The translations under genes and the position numbers were made by a program. A DNA stretch of 64,000 nucleotides from NCBI RefSeq assembly GCF_001650875.1, contig NZ_LXYI01000042.1, positions 1 through 64,000 on the forward strand, in the 5' to 3' direction. Source of the stretch: Sulfitobacter sp. EhC04. GTDB lineage: Bacteria; Pseudomonadota; Alphaproteobacteria; Rhodobacterales; Rhodobacteraceae. This document shows positions 43,981 through 52,796 of the stretch, piece by piece. Within the stretch, counting starts at the first letter, position 1; each line of letters starts with the position of its first letter. The notes under the pieces were generated by a model. That model saw only the letters and a program-made list of their open reading frames with translations. It did no database searches and was not told the DNA's origin.

Positions 43981-44841
43981 TTACAACCGCTCTGCCGCGA
44001 AGGTATCGCAATCGCCCACCTGCCCGCTGTCGTAGCCCCGGTCGAACCAGCGCGCGCGTTGTTCGGACGTGCCATGGGTAAAGGTATGCGGTTGCGGCAC
44101 CCGGCCCGCCTGTTTTTGCAGATGATCATCACCGATCTTGCGCGCGGCGTTCAACGCCTCGTCCAGATCGCCACGTTCCATCAACCCCTGCACGTTCATC
44201 GCCCAGACGCCTGACAGGCAATCGGCCATCAGTTCCAGCCGCACAGTGAGCGCATTCGCCTCCGTCTGCGAGGACTGCTGCCGCGCGGCGTTGACCTTGG
44301 GCAGGATGCCAAGCTGGTTCTGCACATGGTGCGCGACCTCATGCGCGATCACATAGGCGGCGGCAAAATCCCCCTCCGCGCCCATGCGCTGGCTGAGCAT
44401 GGTAAAGAAACTGGTGTCGAGATAGGCCTTTTCATCCGCCGGGCAGTAGAACGGGCCGGTGGCCCCGGAGGCACCGCCACAGGGGCTTTGCGTTACGCCG
44501 GAAAACACCACGAGGCGCGGGGGTTCGTAGGCGCGGCCAAGTTGTTCCCGAAACACCTTGTCCCAGACGTCCTCGGTGGTGGCCAGCACCTGCGCTGTGA
44601 ATTGCGTAGCTGCGTCATCCTCGGCCGAGACCGGCGCGCTTTGCTGGGTGGGGGCACTGCCGCCGCTACCGTTCAGAAGCGGGGTCACGTCGATGCCGGT
44701 GAAATAACCGATGCCCAGAACAAAAAGGACGCCCACGAGGCCAAGACCGCCTGCCCTCGCACCGCCGCCGCCTCTGCCGCCTCTGCCGCCTCCGCGCCGG
44801 ACTTCGACATTCTTGCTGCGCCGGATGCCACGTAGCCGCAT
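43981..44841 (-). CDS. Neutral zinc metallopeptidase (YpfJ family)
   Basis: A 286-residue membrane-anchored protein. A short basic, Gly/Arg-rich N-terminus leads to one membrane helix (about 32-50), and the zinc site HEVAHH in YVIAHEVAHHVQNQLG follows near residue 165. CGGASGATGPFYCPADEKAYLDTSFF is the family's conserved substrate-side region. Biological substrates are unknown. AAGGAAAA precedes ATG 44841. It is divergent from the DUF202 gene. Confidence 0.88.
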   Translation of the reverse strand: MRLRGIRRSKNVEVRRGGGRGGRGGGGARAGGLGLVGVLFVLGIGYFTGIDVTPLLNGSGGSAPTQQSAPVSAEDDAATQFTAQVLATTEDVWDKVFREQLGRAYEPPRLVVFSGVTQSPCGGASGATGPFYCPADEKAYLDTSFFTMLSQRMGAEGDFAAAYVIAHEVAHHVQNQLGILPKVNAARQQSSQTEANALTVRLELMADCLSGVWAMNVQGLMERGDLDEALNAARKIGDDHLQKQAGRVPQPHTFTHGTSEQRARWFDRGYDSGQVGDCDTFAAERL

Positions 44842-44905
44842 GATTATTTTCCTTGCTGTGTCACGGGATATTGTCAGGCAAACGCAGCCGCCGCACAATG
44901 GTTCA

Positions 44906-45268
44906 ATGAGCACTGATAATGAATTGGCCGAGGATCGCACGGACTGGGCCGAAGACCGCACGATCCTGGCCAATGAACGCACCTTTGCGGGATGGATGCG
45001 CACGGGCATGGCGTCGCTTGCCGTGGCGATCGGTCTGCGGGCGGTTTTTGGTGATTTCGAACCGACATGGGCAGCCAAAGCAGTGGCGACAGTGTTCATC
45101 GTCGCGGCGATCTATATCTTCTGGGCCGCGCATGACCAGGCCACCAAGACCCTCAAGCGGCTGAGCGATCACCATGCAGAAGCGCAACCCAACAGCCGCA
45201 TGCGCACGTTGGCGATCATCCTGAGCATCGCGTCGGTGGCGGTCGGTGCGGTACTTTGGGCGCTGTGA
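44906..45268 (+). CDS. DUF202/YidH-family small membrane protein
   Basis: A 120-residue protein of the YidH/DUF202 family: NELAEDRTDWAEDRTILANERTFAGWMRTG is the conserved N-terminus, followed by three membrane helices (about 30-48, 57-76, 98-118). Function unknown. It ends 65 bases before dnaX. Confidence 0.85.
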   Translation: MSTDNELAEDRTDWAEDRTILANERTFAGWMRTGMASLAVAIGLRAVFGDFEPTWAAKAVATVFIVAAIYIFWAAHDQATKTLKRLSDHHAEAQPNSRMRTLAIILSIASVAVGAVLWAL

Positions 45269-45332
45269 CGGCGGTGGACGCGCCCCGCCCGAAGGCCTAA
45301 CTTGGCCCCTGGACCGAATCCGAAGGACGCCC

Positions 45333-47072
45333 ATGACCGACAGCACTGCCTACCGCGTTCTTGCGCGCAAGTACCGCCCCGAGACCTTTGCCGATCTGGT
45401 CGGCCAGGACGCAATGGTGCGGACGTTGAAAAACGCCTTCGAGGCCGACCGCATCGCGCAGGCCTTTATCATGACTGGCATCCGCGGCACCGGGAAGACG
45501 ACGACGGCGCGCATCATCGCCAAGGGGATGAACTGCATCGGGCCGGACGGCAATGGCGGGCCGACGACGGAACCCTGCGGGGTCTGCGAACATTGCGTGG
45601 CGATCATGGAAGGGCGGCATGTCGATGTGATGGAGATGGACGCCGCCTCCAACACCGGGGTCGCGAACATTCGCGAGATCATCGACTCTGTGCATTACCG
45701 GGCGGCTTCGGCGCGCTACAAGGTCTATATCATCGATGAGGTGCACATGCTGTCGACGGGCGCGTTCAACGCGCTGCTCAAGACGCTGGAAGAACCACCC
45801 GAGCATGTGAAGTTCATCTTTGCCACCACCGAAATCCGCAAGGTGCCGGTGACGGTGCTGTCGCGCTGTCAGCGCTTTGATCTGCGGCGGATCGAGCCGG
45901 AGGTGATGATCACGCTTCTGCGCAAAATCGCAGGGGCCGAAGCGGCCGAGATTGCCGATGACGCGCTGGCGCTGATCACCCGCGCGGCGGAAGGGTCGGC
46001 ACGCGATGCGACCTCGCTGCTAGACCAGGCGATCAGCCATGGCGCGGGAGAGACGACAGCGGTGCAGGTGCGCGCGATGCTGGGGCTGGCGGACCGGGGC
46101 CGGGTGCTGGACCTCTTCGACATGATCCTGCGCGGCGATGCGGCGGGGGCGCTGACCGAGCTTTCCGGTCAATATGCCGACGGCGCCGACCCGATGGCGG
46201 TGCTGCGGGACCTGGCCGAGATCACCCATTGGGTCTCGGTGGTCAAGATCACGCCGGAAGCGGCCGAAGACCCCACCGTGTCGCCCGAAGAACGCAACCG
46301 CGGCACGCAGATGGCGGAAACCCTGCCGATGCGGGTGCTGACGCGCCTGTGGCAGATGCTGCTCAAGGCGCTGGACGAGGTGGCAAGCGCGCCCAATGCG
46401 ATGATGGCCGCGGAGATGGCGATCATAAGGCTGACCCATGTGGCCGATCTGCCCAGCCCCGAGGAACTGGTGCGCAAGTTGCAGAATGCCACGCCGCCGC
46501 CCCCGGCACCCACTGGGGGCAACATGCCGCAGGGTGTCGGTGCCTCTGGCGGCGCGCCCCGGCAGGCGCACATTACCCCGACGGCACAATCCTCCGGCGC
46601 GGTGACGGCGCTGGCCCCGCAGGCAGATGCGGCGCTGGCGCGCTTTCCCAGCTTTGAACATGTGGTCGAACTGATCCGCGCGAACCGCGATGTCAAACTG
46701 CTGGTGGAGGTGGAAACCACCCTGCGCCTTGCGGCCTACCAGCCGGGCCGTATCGAGTTCACCCCGACCGACAGCGCCCCACGCGACCTTGCCCAGCGCA
46801 TCGGGGCCAAGTTGCAGCAGTGGACCGGCAATCGCTGGGCGGTCAGCGTGGTGAACGGGGCGGAAGCCAGAACGATTGCCGAGGTACGTGACGCCAAGGA
46901 AAACGCCCTGCGTGCCGATGCCCAGGCGCATCCTCTGATGCAGGCCGTATTGGCGACCTTTCCCAAGGCCCGGATCACCGCCATCCGCACCCCCGAACAG
47001 GTCGCAGCCCTGGCCGAAACCGAGGCGCTGCCCGAAGTCGAAGACGAATGGGACCCCTTCGAGGACAGTTGA
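45333..47072 (+). CDS. dnaX: DNA polymerase III subunits gamma/tau
   Basis: A 579-residue clamp-loader ATPase. The N-terminal AAA+ domain has Walker A GIRGTGKTTTARI (about 49-61), zinc cysteines around CEHCVAIMEGRH, and Walker B YIIDEVHML, with SRC sensor motif. Domains III-V (tau C-terminus) follow after a Pro/Gly linker near 390-430. I found no A-rich slippery site of the E. coli kind, so gamma by frameshift is not evident. First gene of the dnaX-ybaB-recR unit. Confidence 0.95.
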   Translation: MTDSTAYRVLARKYRPETFADLVGQDAMVRTLKNAFEADRIAQAFIMTGIRGTGKTTTARIIAKGMNCIGPDGNGGPTTEPCGVCEHCVAIMEGRHVDVMEMDAASNTGVANIREIIDSVHYRAASARYKVYIIDEVHMLSTGAFNALLKTLEEPPEHVKFIFATTEIRKVPVTVLSRCQRFDLRRIEPEVMITLLRKIAGAEAAEIADDALALITRAAEGSARDATSLLDQAISHGAGETTAVQVRAMLGLADRGRVLDLFDMILRGDAAGALTELSGQYADGADPMAVLRDLAEITHWVSVVKITPEAAEDPTVSPEERNRGTQMAETLPMRVLTRLWQMLLKALDEVASAPNAMMAAEMAIIRLTHVADLPSPEELVRKLQNATPPPPAPTGGNMPQGVGASGGAPRQAHITPTAQSSGAVTALAPQADAALARFPSFEHVVELIRANRDVKLLVEVETTLRLAAYQPGRIEFTPTDSAPRDLAQRIGAKLQQWTGNRWAVSVVNGAEARTIAEVRDAKENALRADAQAHPLMQAVLATFPKARITAIRTPEQVAALAETEALPEVEDEWDPFEDS

Positions 47073-47125
47073 TCCCGACCGCTGCGGCCCTCATATAACA
47101 GATAACCAGATACAGGAGAGAACAG

Positions 47126-47470
47126 ATGTTCAAAGGACTAGGCGGGCTTGGCGACATGGCCGGGATGATGAAGAAAGCCCAGGAAATGCAGGGCAAGATG
47201 GCTCAATTGCAAGACGAGATGCACAACATCATGGTCACCGGCGAAAGCGGCGCGGGGCTGGTCAAGGCAAGCTGCACCGCCAAGGGTGAGCTGAAGACGC
47301 TGGACATCGACCCGTCGATCTTCAACGGCGACGACAAGGAAGTGGTCGAGGACCTGATCCTTGCCGCGATCAAGGACGCACAGGCCAAGGCCAGCGAGCG
47401 CGCGCAAGAGGAAATGTCGAAACTCACCGAAGGGCTGGGCCTGCCTGCGGGCATGAACCTGCCGTTCTAA
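47126..47470 (+). CDS. ybaB: YbaB/EbfC-family nucleoid-associated protein
   Basis: A 114-residue DNA-binding protein: MFKGLGGLGDMAGMMKKAQEMQ forms the first helix, and LKTLDIDPSIFNGDD with VEDLILAAIKDAQAKA the tweezer core. It lies between dnaX and recR, the classic synteny. AGGAGAG lies before the ATG. Confidence 0.95.
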   Translation: MFKGLGGLGDMAGMMKKAQEMQGKMAQLQDEMHNIMVTGESGAGLVKASCTAKGELKTLDIDPSIFNGDDKEVVEDLILAAIKDAQAKASERAQEEMSKLTEGLGLPAGMNLPF

Positions 47471-47527
47471 GTCCGGTCTTCTGGTTCTTAATGCCCCAAC
47501 ACAACAGCCGCCGCCGGGAGCACGTGC

Positions 47528-48121
47528 GTGAGTTCAACCCGCGACATTGACGCCCTGATCGAGATGATGGCGAAACTGCCCGGACTTGGCCCCCGGTCGG
47601 CCCGGCGCGCGGTGCTGCATCTGATCCGCAAACGCGCGCTGCAACTGACCCCGCTGGCCGACCTGATGCAGACCGTTGCGGCGACGGCGCGCGAATGCCT
47701 GAACTGCGGCAATGTCGGCACGGCGGATGTCTGCGACATCTGCACATCGGAAAAACGCGCCAATGGCGAGATTTGCGTGGTCGAAGACGTGGCAGACCTC
47801 TGGGCGATGGAACGCTCGGGCGTCTTCAAGGGGCGTTATCATGTGCTGGGCGGCACGCTTTCGGCGCTTGATGCAATCGGCCCGCAGGAGTTGCGCATCC
47901 CCAGGCTGATCGACAGGGTCACCAATGAGGGGATATCAGAGGTGATCCTGGCGCTGAATGCCACCATCGACGGGCAGACCACGGCCCATTACATCGCCGA
48001 CCGGCTGGAAGGGCAAGTGCGCCTGACATCGTTGGCACAGGGGGTGCCGATTGGCGGCGAGCTGGATTATCTCGATGACGGGACGATCACGGCGGCGATG
48101 CGTGCGCGTAAGGCGCTGTAG
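47528..48121 (+). CDS. recR: Recombination protein RecR
   Basis: A 197-residue protein that works with RecO and RecF in loading RecA at gaps. [14 protein letters not shown] is the helix-hairpin-helix; four Cys (CLNCGN, CDIC) form the zinc finger; the Toprim region ([15 protein letters not shown]) follows. The start is GTG at 47528 with GGGAG upstream. Two palindromic repeats follow its stop. Confidence 0.95.
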   Translation: MSSTRDIDALIEMMAKLPGLGPRSARRAVLHLIRKRALQLTPLADLMQTVAATARECLNCGNVGTADVCDICTSEKRANGEICVVEDVADLWAMERSGVFKGRYHVLGGTLSALDAIGPQELRIPRLIDRVTNEGISEVILALNATIDGQTTAHYIADRLEGQVRLTSLAQGVPIGGELDYLDDGTITAAMRARKAL

Positions 48122-48122
48122 A

Positions 48123-48165
48123 CGTTTTCTTTGAAGAAAACGGTTCGGAGTTTTTGAAAACTCCG
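48123..48165. repeat. Two-hairpin palindromic repeat, copy D (after recR)
   Basis: Hairpin 1 at 48123-48142 (arms CGTTTTCT and AGAAAACG, loop TTGA); hairpin 2 at 48146-48165 (arms CGGAGTTTT and AAAACTCCG). It starts one base after the recR stop. Confidence 0.8.
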
Positions 48166-48198
48166 GTGGCACGTTTACAAAACCTGTCGCCCCCAAGT

Positions 48199-48241
48199 CG
48201 TTTTCTTTGAAGAAAACGAAGCGGAATTTTTGAAAATTCCG
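48199..48241. repeat. Two-hairpin palindromic repeat, copy E (second after recR)
   Basis: Hairpin 1 at 48199-48218 is identical in stem to copy D; hairpin 2 at 48222-48241 uses CGGAATTTT and AAAATTCCG. D and E form a near-tandem pair 76 bases apart. Differences in hairpin 2 between D and E are paired, so the stem is kept. Confidence 0.8.
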
Positions 48242-48261
48242 GCCCCGGTCCCGGCCCGAAA

Positions 48262-48300
48262 ACAACGCAGGCCGCCCGCTCCTCCCAAAGCAGGCGGCCC
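48262..48300 (-). terminator. Terminator-like hairpin after the ornithine decarboxylase gene
   Basis: On the minus strand, GGGCCGCC and GGGCGGCC form an 8-base stem, with a loop of about 15 bases, followed by a weak T-rich stretch (GTTGTTTTC). It lies some 25 bases after the decarboxylase stop. It may end transcripts coming from the right. Confidence 0.55.
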
Positions 48301-48323
48301 GTCCGTCGCGATCTTCCGTCCTC

Positions 48324-49496
48324 TCAGAGGACGATCACATCAAGCGGCGGAAACCCGTTGAACCCGACAGAGCTGTAAGAGCTGGTATAGGCCCCACAGC
48401 AGCGGATCATCACCTTATCGCCCGACTTGAGGGCAACTGGCAAGTGAATCGGGCGTTTCTCATACAGGATATCCGCAGAGTCGCAGGAAGGTCCAGCCAG
48501 GACACAGGGGCCGGTTTCACCACCGTCATGCGGCGTCGTAATCTGATAGCGGATCGCCTCGCCTTCGGTTTCCGCCAGGCCGGAAAACCGGCCGATGTCC
48601 AGATAGACCCAGCGGTGCAGATCATCGGCAGACTTGCGCGACACCAGCATGACTTCCGCCGCGATATGCCCGGCTTCGGCCACCAGACCGCGGCCCGGCT
48701 CTGCCATCACCTGCGGGACCGCGCCAAAGCGTGCCTCGACCGCGCTCATCACGGCAGCGGCATAGGCGCGGGGCGCTTCGATGCTTTCGCCGTAGAATGC
48801 CGGGAAGCCACCGCCGAGGTTGAGCAGTTGCAGGTCGTGGCCGTCAGCCTGCGCTGCGTGCCACAGGGTCGATACCTGGTCCAGGACCGGGTTCCAGTAT
48901 TCCGCCTTGCGGGTTTGCGAGCCGACGTGGAAGGACAGACCGTAGGGGACCAGCCCCAGGGCCTTGGCGTAATCCAGCAGACCCGGCAGCGACGCGGGCG
49001 CACAGCCGAACTTGCGGCTCAGCGGCCAGTCGGCCATGGAGTTTTCCACGATCAGGCGGATGTAGACCCGTGCACCCGGCGCATGGGCCGCAATCTTTTC
49101 CAGTTCCGCGTCCGAATCGGCTGCGAAGAGGGTCACACCGGCGGAATGGGCAAATGCGATGTCGGATGCGCGTTTGATGGTGTTGCCAAAGGAGATGTTC
49201 TGAGGCTTTGCGCCCTGGGCCAGGCACAGTTCGATTTCCTGACGCGATGCGGCGTCAAAGCCCGAGCCCTTCTCGACCAGCAGGCGAATGATCTGCGCTG
49301 CCGGGTTCGCCTTGACCGCGTAGTGGATATGCGCATGGCCCAGGCCCGCGTGCAGCGCATCGTACTGCGCAGAGACACGGTCGCGGCTGACCACCAGCGT
49401 GGGGCGGTCAAAGTCGTTTGCGGCAATGTAGGCAGCAGCAGGATCGGCGTAGACGGAGGTGGCGGCGCGCAGGGCGCCGGGTACTGTAGCGTTCAT
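48324..49496 (-). CDS. Ornithine/lysine-type PLP decarboxylase (fold III)
   Basis: A 390-residue alanine-racemase-fold decarboxylase. Lys62 (HYAVKANP) forms the PLP Schiff base, HVGSQ and GGGFP follow, and GPSCDSAD has the cysteine that joins the other subunit's active site. It makes putrescine (or cadaverine) from ornithine (or lysine). ATG 49496 has GGAG at six bases; ATG 49502 is an alternative. The upstream 250 bases hold no gene, and a regulatory leader is possible there. Confidence 0.9.
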   Translation of the reverse strand: MNATVPGALRAATSVYADPAAAYIAANDFDRPTLVVSRDRVSAQYDALHAGLGHAHIHYAVKANPAAQIIRLLVEKGSGFDAASRQEIELCLAQGAKPQNISFGNTIKRASDIAFAHSAGVTLFAADSDAELEKIAAHAPGARVYIRLIVENSMADWPLSRKFGCAPASLPGLLDYAKALGLVPYGLSFHVGSQTRKAEYWNPVLDQVSTLWHAAQADGHDLQLLNLGGGFPAFYGESIEAPRAYAAAVMSAVEARFGAVPQVMAEPGRGLVAEAGHIAAEVMLVSRKSADDLHRWVYLDIGRFSGLAETEGEAIRYQITTPHDGGETGPCVLAGPSCDSADILYEKRPIHLPVALKSGDKVMIRCCGAYTSSYSSVGFNGFPPLDVIVL

Positions 49497-49746
49497 GGTC
49501 ATCTCCAAAGAGCAGGTGAGGGACATTCCCCCAGAAGTCGTTTCAAGAGACGTTACCGTCGCTACATAAACGCGGGTCAGTCAGTTCTGATCTGACCGGC
49601 CAGAGGCGCGTGCGTTGGCGTCTGTATCTCGCCATTTAGGCCCTTTTGAGATTCGTACAAGTGAAAAATCAGTCGATTTGAAAAAGCTGCCGCTGCCGCC
49701 GCCCCTGTCGCCAAACCGCACCACTTTCGGGGGATCTGGCAGGGCC
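49497..49746 (-). other. Gene-free leader region of the ornithine decarboxylase
   Basis: About 250 bases between the EEP-family gene and the decarboxylase, both leftward. I see pyrimidine-rich stretches and a GTCAGATCAGAACTGAC-like partial palindrome near 49578-49596. Alphaproteobacterial ornithine decarboxylase genes can have a conserved speF-type RNA leader; I cannot prove one here. Confidence 0.35.
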
Positions 49747-50859
49747 CTATTCGTCTTCCCAATCACTGCCGATTGCCTCGCGGTCGCGCGCCTTTTCTTC
49801 CTCGATCATGTCCTCGGCTTCTTCGACCTCATCTTCTTCACAGTCGCCCGGATCGCTTTCGCAGGCGTCTTGCCCGGTCAGGGCCAGGACAAACCACATT
49901 GGAAAGTGGTCCGAGCCGATCTTGCCCAGGCGCGCCATGTCGACCAGCCGGAACCTGGGATCGTGAAACAGGTGGTCCAGCGGCCAGCGCATCCAGGGCA
50001 TGGTGGCGCTGAAGGTATTGTAGAACCCGCGCCCGACGCGCGGATCCAGCAGACCCGAGAGCCGCTGAAACCGCCGCGTGGTGGTGGACCAGGCCACATC
50101 GTTCAGATCACCGGTGACGATCACGGGCAATTTGTCCTGTTCCGCCTCCAGCCCGACCAGCGCGATTTCGCTGTCGCGCCCCTTGGTGTCATGGTCGATG
50201 ACCGGCGGTTCGGGATGCACGACATAGAGGCGGCAGGGCAAACCGTTGCGCAGCGTGACGATGGTGCGGATGGAGGGCACATCATCCACGATCAGATCGC
50301 GCACTTCGGATTCGCGCAGCGGTAGTTTCGACACCAGACACATGCCATAACCGTTGTCGCGGGGGGCCTCAATCCAATGGGCGTATTGCGCGCCGAGCCC
50401 CTGTTTGAGTGCGGCGACCCAGTCGTCGTCGACCTCGATCGCCATCATGACGTCGGGCGCACGCTGCAGGGTCAGGTCGATCAGCCGCCCGTAATCGCGG
50501 TTCGATTTCTTGATATTGGCGGTCAGCAGGCTGATCTGCCTGTCCTTGTCCTGTTGCAATTCCGGATCCGCCGCAACGGACTGGCGCGGCCAGATCGGTG
50601 TGAATTTCAGGATGAACGCCAACTGGACAATCGCGACCATCACCAGGATCGCCGCCGCCACGCTGCCCAGATGATACCTCTGGGTGGTGGCCATGACGGC
50701 CGCCATGGCCACCGCCAGAACAAAAATCTGTTCGCGGGGAAACTCGCCCCCGCGCACGATGCCATGCGGCAGTTTGCTGAGCGGCAGCAGCGTCGCGATC
50801 AACAGCAGTGTGGCGATGACCCAGATCGCGCCATCAATTGCCCATTCAACCCAGCCCAT
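49747..50859 (-). CDS. Membrane-associated endonuclease/exonuclease/phosphatase-family protein
   Basis: A 370-residue protein. Three N-terminal membrane helices (about 8-24, 44-62, 67-88) are followed by an EEP-fold domain: LLTANIKKSNRDY, VMAIEVDDDW (Glu), VVHPEPPV, TGDLNDVAWS (Asp-x-Asn), GSDHFPMWF (Asp-His). The catalytic set of EEP hydrolases is thus present. The C-terminus is unusually acidic with a stretch of Glu/Asp. Proteins of this kind act on phosphoesters at the membrane; the substrate is unknown. Confidence 0.85.
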   Translation of the reverse strand: MGWVEWAIDGAIWVIATLLLIATLLPLSKLPHGIVRGGEFPREQIFVLAVAMAAVMATTQRYHLGSVAAAILVMVAIVQLAFILKFTPIWPRQSVAADPELQQDKDRQISLLTANIKKSNRDYGRLIDLTLQRAPDVMMAIEVDDDWVAALKQGLGAQYAHWIEAPRDNGYGMCLVSKLPLRESEVRDLIVDDVPSIRTIVTLRNGLPCRLYVVHPEPPVIDHDTKGRDSEIALVGLEAEQDKLPVIVTGDLNDVAWSTTTRRFQRLSGLLDPRVGRGFYNTFSATMPWMRWPLDHLFHDPRFRLVDMARLGKIGSDHFPMWFVLALTGQDACESDPGDCEEDEVEEAEDMIEEEKARDREAIGSDWEDE

Positions 50860-50945
50860 CCGACGCTCCCGACCAATCGCGGGGACGCGCCCCAGTGGTG
50901 ATCAACTCGAAAGCCCCGTTTGGGGTTCCCCCGCCGGGCAAAGGA

Positions 50946-51716
50946 TCAGGACTTTGACGTGTCTTCCTCGTCCTCGTCTTCCTCGCTTTCGGGCAGAGAG
51001 AAGAAACTGTCGGCGTCGGAATAATCGCCCTTGCTGTCTGCTTCATCCTCTTCGTCGTCGCCACCCGCCAACGTAAAGGTCTCAAGCCCTTCGATCGCCG
51101 TCGGGATCTTCGGCTCCGCTTCCATCCCGAGGCTCTGCTCGGTGCTGACCAGCTTGCGACGCTCGTCATCGCTCATCACTTCGCCAGCCGCGGCCTTCTT
51201 GGCTGCCGCCTTCTGAACCGCCATGTCCAGTTCGGACTGTTTGCACAGGCCCAGCGCCACGGGATCAATCGGCTGGATATTGGAGATGTTCCAATGGGTC
51301 CGCTCGCGGATCGCCTGGATCGTGGGCTTGGTGGTGCCCACCAGCTTGCTGATCTGGCCATCGGTCAGCTCGGGATGGAATTTCACCAGCCACAGGATCG
51401 ACGCGGGACGGTCTTGGCGTTTGCTGAGCGGCGTATACCGCGGACCACGGCGCTTTTCCTCACCCTGGGCTGCGGCGTTGAACTTTAGCTGGATCTTGTG
51501 CAGCGGATTGTCCTGCGCCGCGTCGATCTCTTCCTGGGTCAGCTGGTTGTTCGCAATCGGGTCGAACCCCTTGACGCCCTGCGCCACGTCACCATCAGCG
51601 ATGCCCTGGACCTCCAGTTCATGCAGGCCGACGAAATCGGCAATCTGCTTGAAGCTGATCGTCGTATTGTCCACCAGCCAGACGGCGGTGGCCTTGGCCA
51701 TAATCGGTTTTGCCAT
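50946..51716 (-). CDS. trcR: Cell-cycle transcriptional regulator TrcR (DUF1013)
   Basis: A 256-residue DUF1013 protein, alphaproteobacteria-specific. Two HTH-like parts are visible: ISFKQIADFVGLHELEVQGIADGDV and LTDGQISKLVGTTKPTIQAIRERTHW. A Lys/Ala helix, then an acidic tail (EEDEADSKGDYSDADSFF onwards) follow. TrcR is described as a sigma/RNA polymerase-associated regulator in this group; details here are inferred. Many conserved residues start at MAKPIMAKATAVWLVDN. Confidence 0.9.
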   Translation of the reverse strand: MAKPIMAKATAVWLVDNTTISFKQIADFVGLHELEVQGIADGDVAQGVKGFDPIANNQLTQEEIDAAQDNPLHKIQLKFNAAAQGEEKRRGPRYTPLSKRQDRPASILWLVKFHPELTDGQISKLVGTTKPTIQAIRERTHWNISNIQPIDPVALGLCKQSELDMAVQKAAAKKAAAGEVMSDDERRKLVSTEQSLGMEAEPKIPTAIEGLETFTLAGGDDEEDEADSKGDYSDADSFFSLPESEEDEDEEDTSKS

Positions 51717-51843
51717 TTTATCTCTCCTGAACGTCGCAACTTTCCCGTCGCCTGAAAGGGCTTTCCCGGCGGGCCGGGACGGTTTCCATTGTCGGGGAAC
51801 TCGCGCGCCTTATAGTGGTCCCGCACATCAAAGGAAAGACCCA

Positions 51844-52491
51844 ATGCGCGCGCTTGCCCTGATCCTCGCCCTGCTTGGCACCGCAACCGCCCCCCGCGCC
51901 GAAGGCGAAGCCGCCGGTGAATTCGACTATTATGTCATGGCGCTCAGCTGGTCGCCGAACTGGTGCGCGCTGGAGGGAGACGCGCAGCGCTCGCCACAAT
52001 GCGCGCAGGGCATCGGTCACGGGTGGATTCTGCATGGCCTCTGGCCGCAGTTTCACCGTGGATACCCCGCTTTCTGCCCGACCGCGCAGCGCCCGCCCTC
52101 GCGGGCGATGACGGCGGATATGGCCGATATCATGGGGACAGCCGGGCTGGCCTGGCACCAGTGGAAAAAACACGGAAGCTGCAGCGGCCTTTCTGCCGCC
52201 GCCTATTTTGCGCTGTCCCGACAAGCCTATGGCACGGTCGTCCGGCCCAGCGTTTTTCGCAAACTGCCCAAGGACATCCGCCTGCCCGCGTCGGTGGTCG
52301 AGGCAGCATTCCTCAAGGACAATCCCGCGCTGGAGCCGGACGGTATCACCATCACCTGCCGCGACGGCCACATCCAGGAAGCGCGCATCTGCCTCAGCCG
52401 GTCATTGGACCCCGTTCCCTGCGGCCAGGACGTTGTGAAAGACTGCCGTATGAAGGATGCCCTGTTCACGCGAATCCGCAACACCCCCTGA
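51844..52491 (+). CDS. Secreted RNase T2-family ribonuclease
   Basis: A 215-residue protein with a signal peptide (residues 1-19) and the RNase T2 fold. The first catalytic block HGLWPQ carries His64. The second block is WHQWKKHGSC with His105, Lys109 and His110, where most family members have Glu in place of Gln106. Cysteines are paired as expected for a periplasmic protein. It degrades RNA outside the cytosol, giving 2',3'-cyclic phosphates. AAAGGAAAG precedes the ATG. Confidence 0.88.
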   Translation: MRALALILALLGTATAPRAEGEAAGEFDYYVMALSWSPNWCALEGDAQRSPQCAQGIGHGWILHGLWPQFHRGYPAFCPTAQRPPSRAMTADMADIMGTAGLAWHQWKKHGSCSGLSAAAYFALSRQAYGTVVRPSVFRKLPKDIRLPASVVEAAFLKDNPALEPDGITITCRDGHIQEARICLSRSLDPVPCGQDVVKDCRMKDALFTRIRNTP

Positions 52492-52796
52492 CCCAGCGCC
52501 CTTCGTCGGCGTCGGCGTCGGCGTCGGATGGATATTTAAAGCCAAAAAGAGAAGGGGGGACATCATGCCCCCTCCTCCTTCCGGAAAGCATCGCTCTCTT
52601 TCTGGCGCGGTCATCGGCGTCCCCGCCTGTACCGCAGAACCAACCTGCCCAAAGAAGGTTAAGTTTTCCTTACCCTCTCTTTTTGGCAGGCAAATATCCC
52701 TGCGCCACGGTGGCACCGCAAAAGACCTCACCGGCGGTGGGCTCAGGCAAGCCACCGGCACCCGGAATCGTGTCGCGCGTCAGCGCGGCCTTTGGG
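52492..52796. other. Gap with a GTCGGC hexamer run
   Basis: About 305 bases between the RNase T2 stop and the quinone oxidoreductase stop (convergent genes). A short tandem run of GTCGGC (three exact units and a partial, 52505-52527) stands near the start. I see no gene with a believable start and no clear terminator. Confidence 0.5.

Noticed and set aside
45333-47072. Programmed frameshift in dnaX to make gamma
   Set aside because: No A-rich slippery heptamer followed by a hairpin was seen in the linker; a full-length tau-like protein is predicted.
52505-52527. GTCGGC tandem run considered as a repeat array or CRISPR-like element
   Set aside because: Only three to four hexamers, no spacers and no cas genes; most likely a slippage run.
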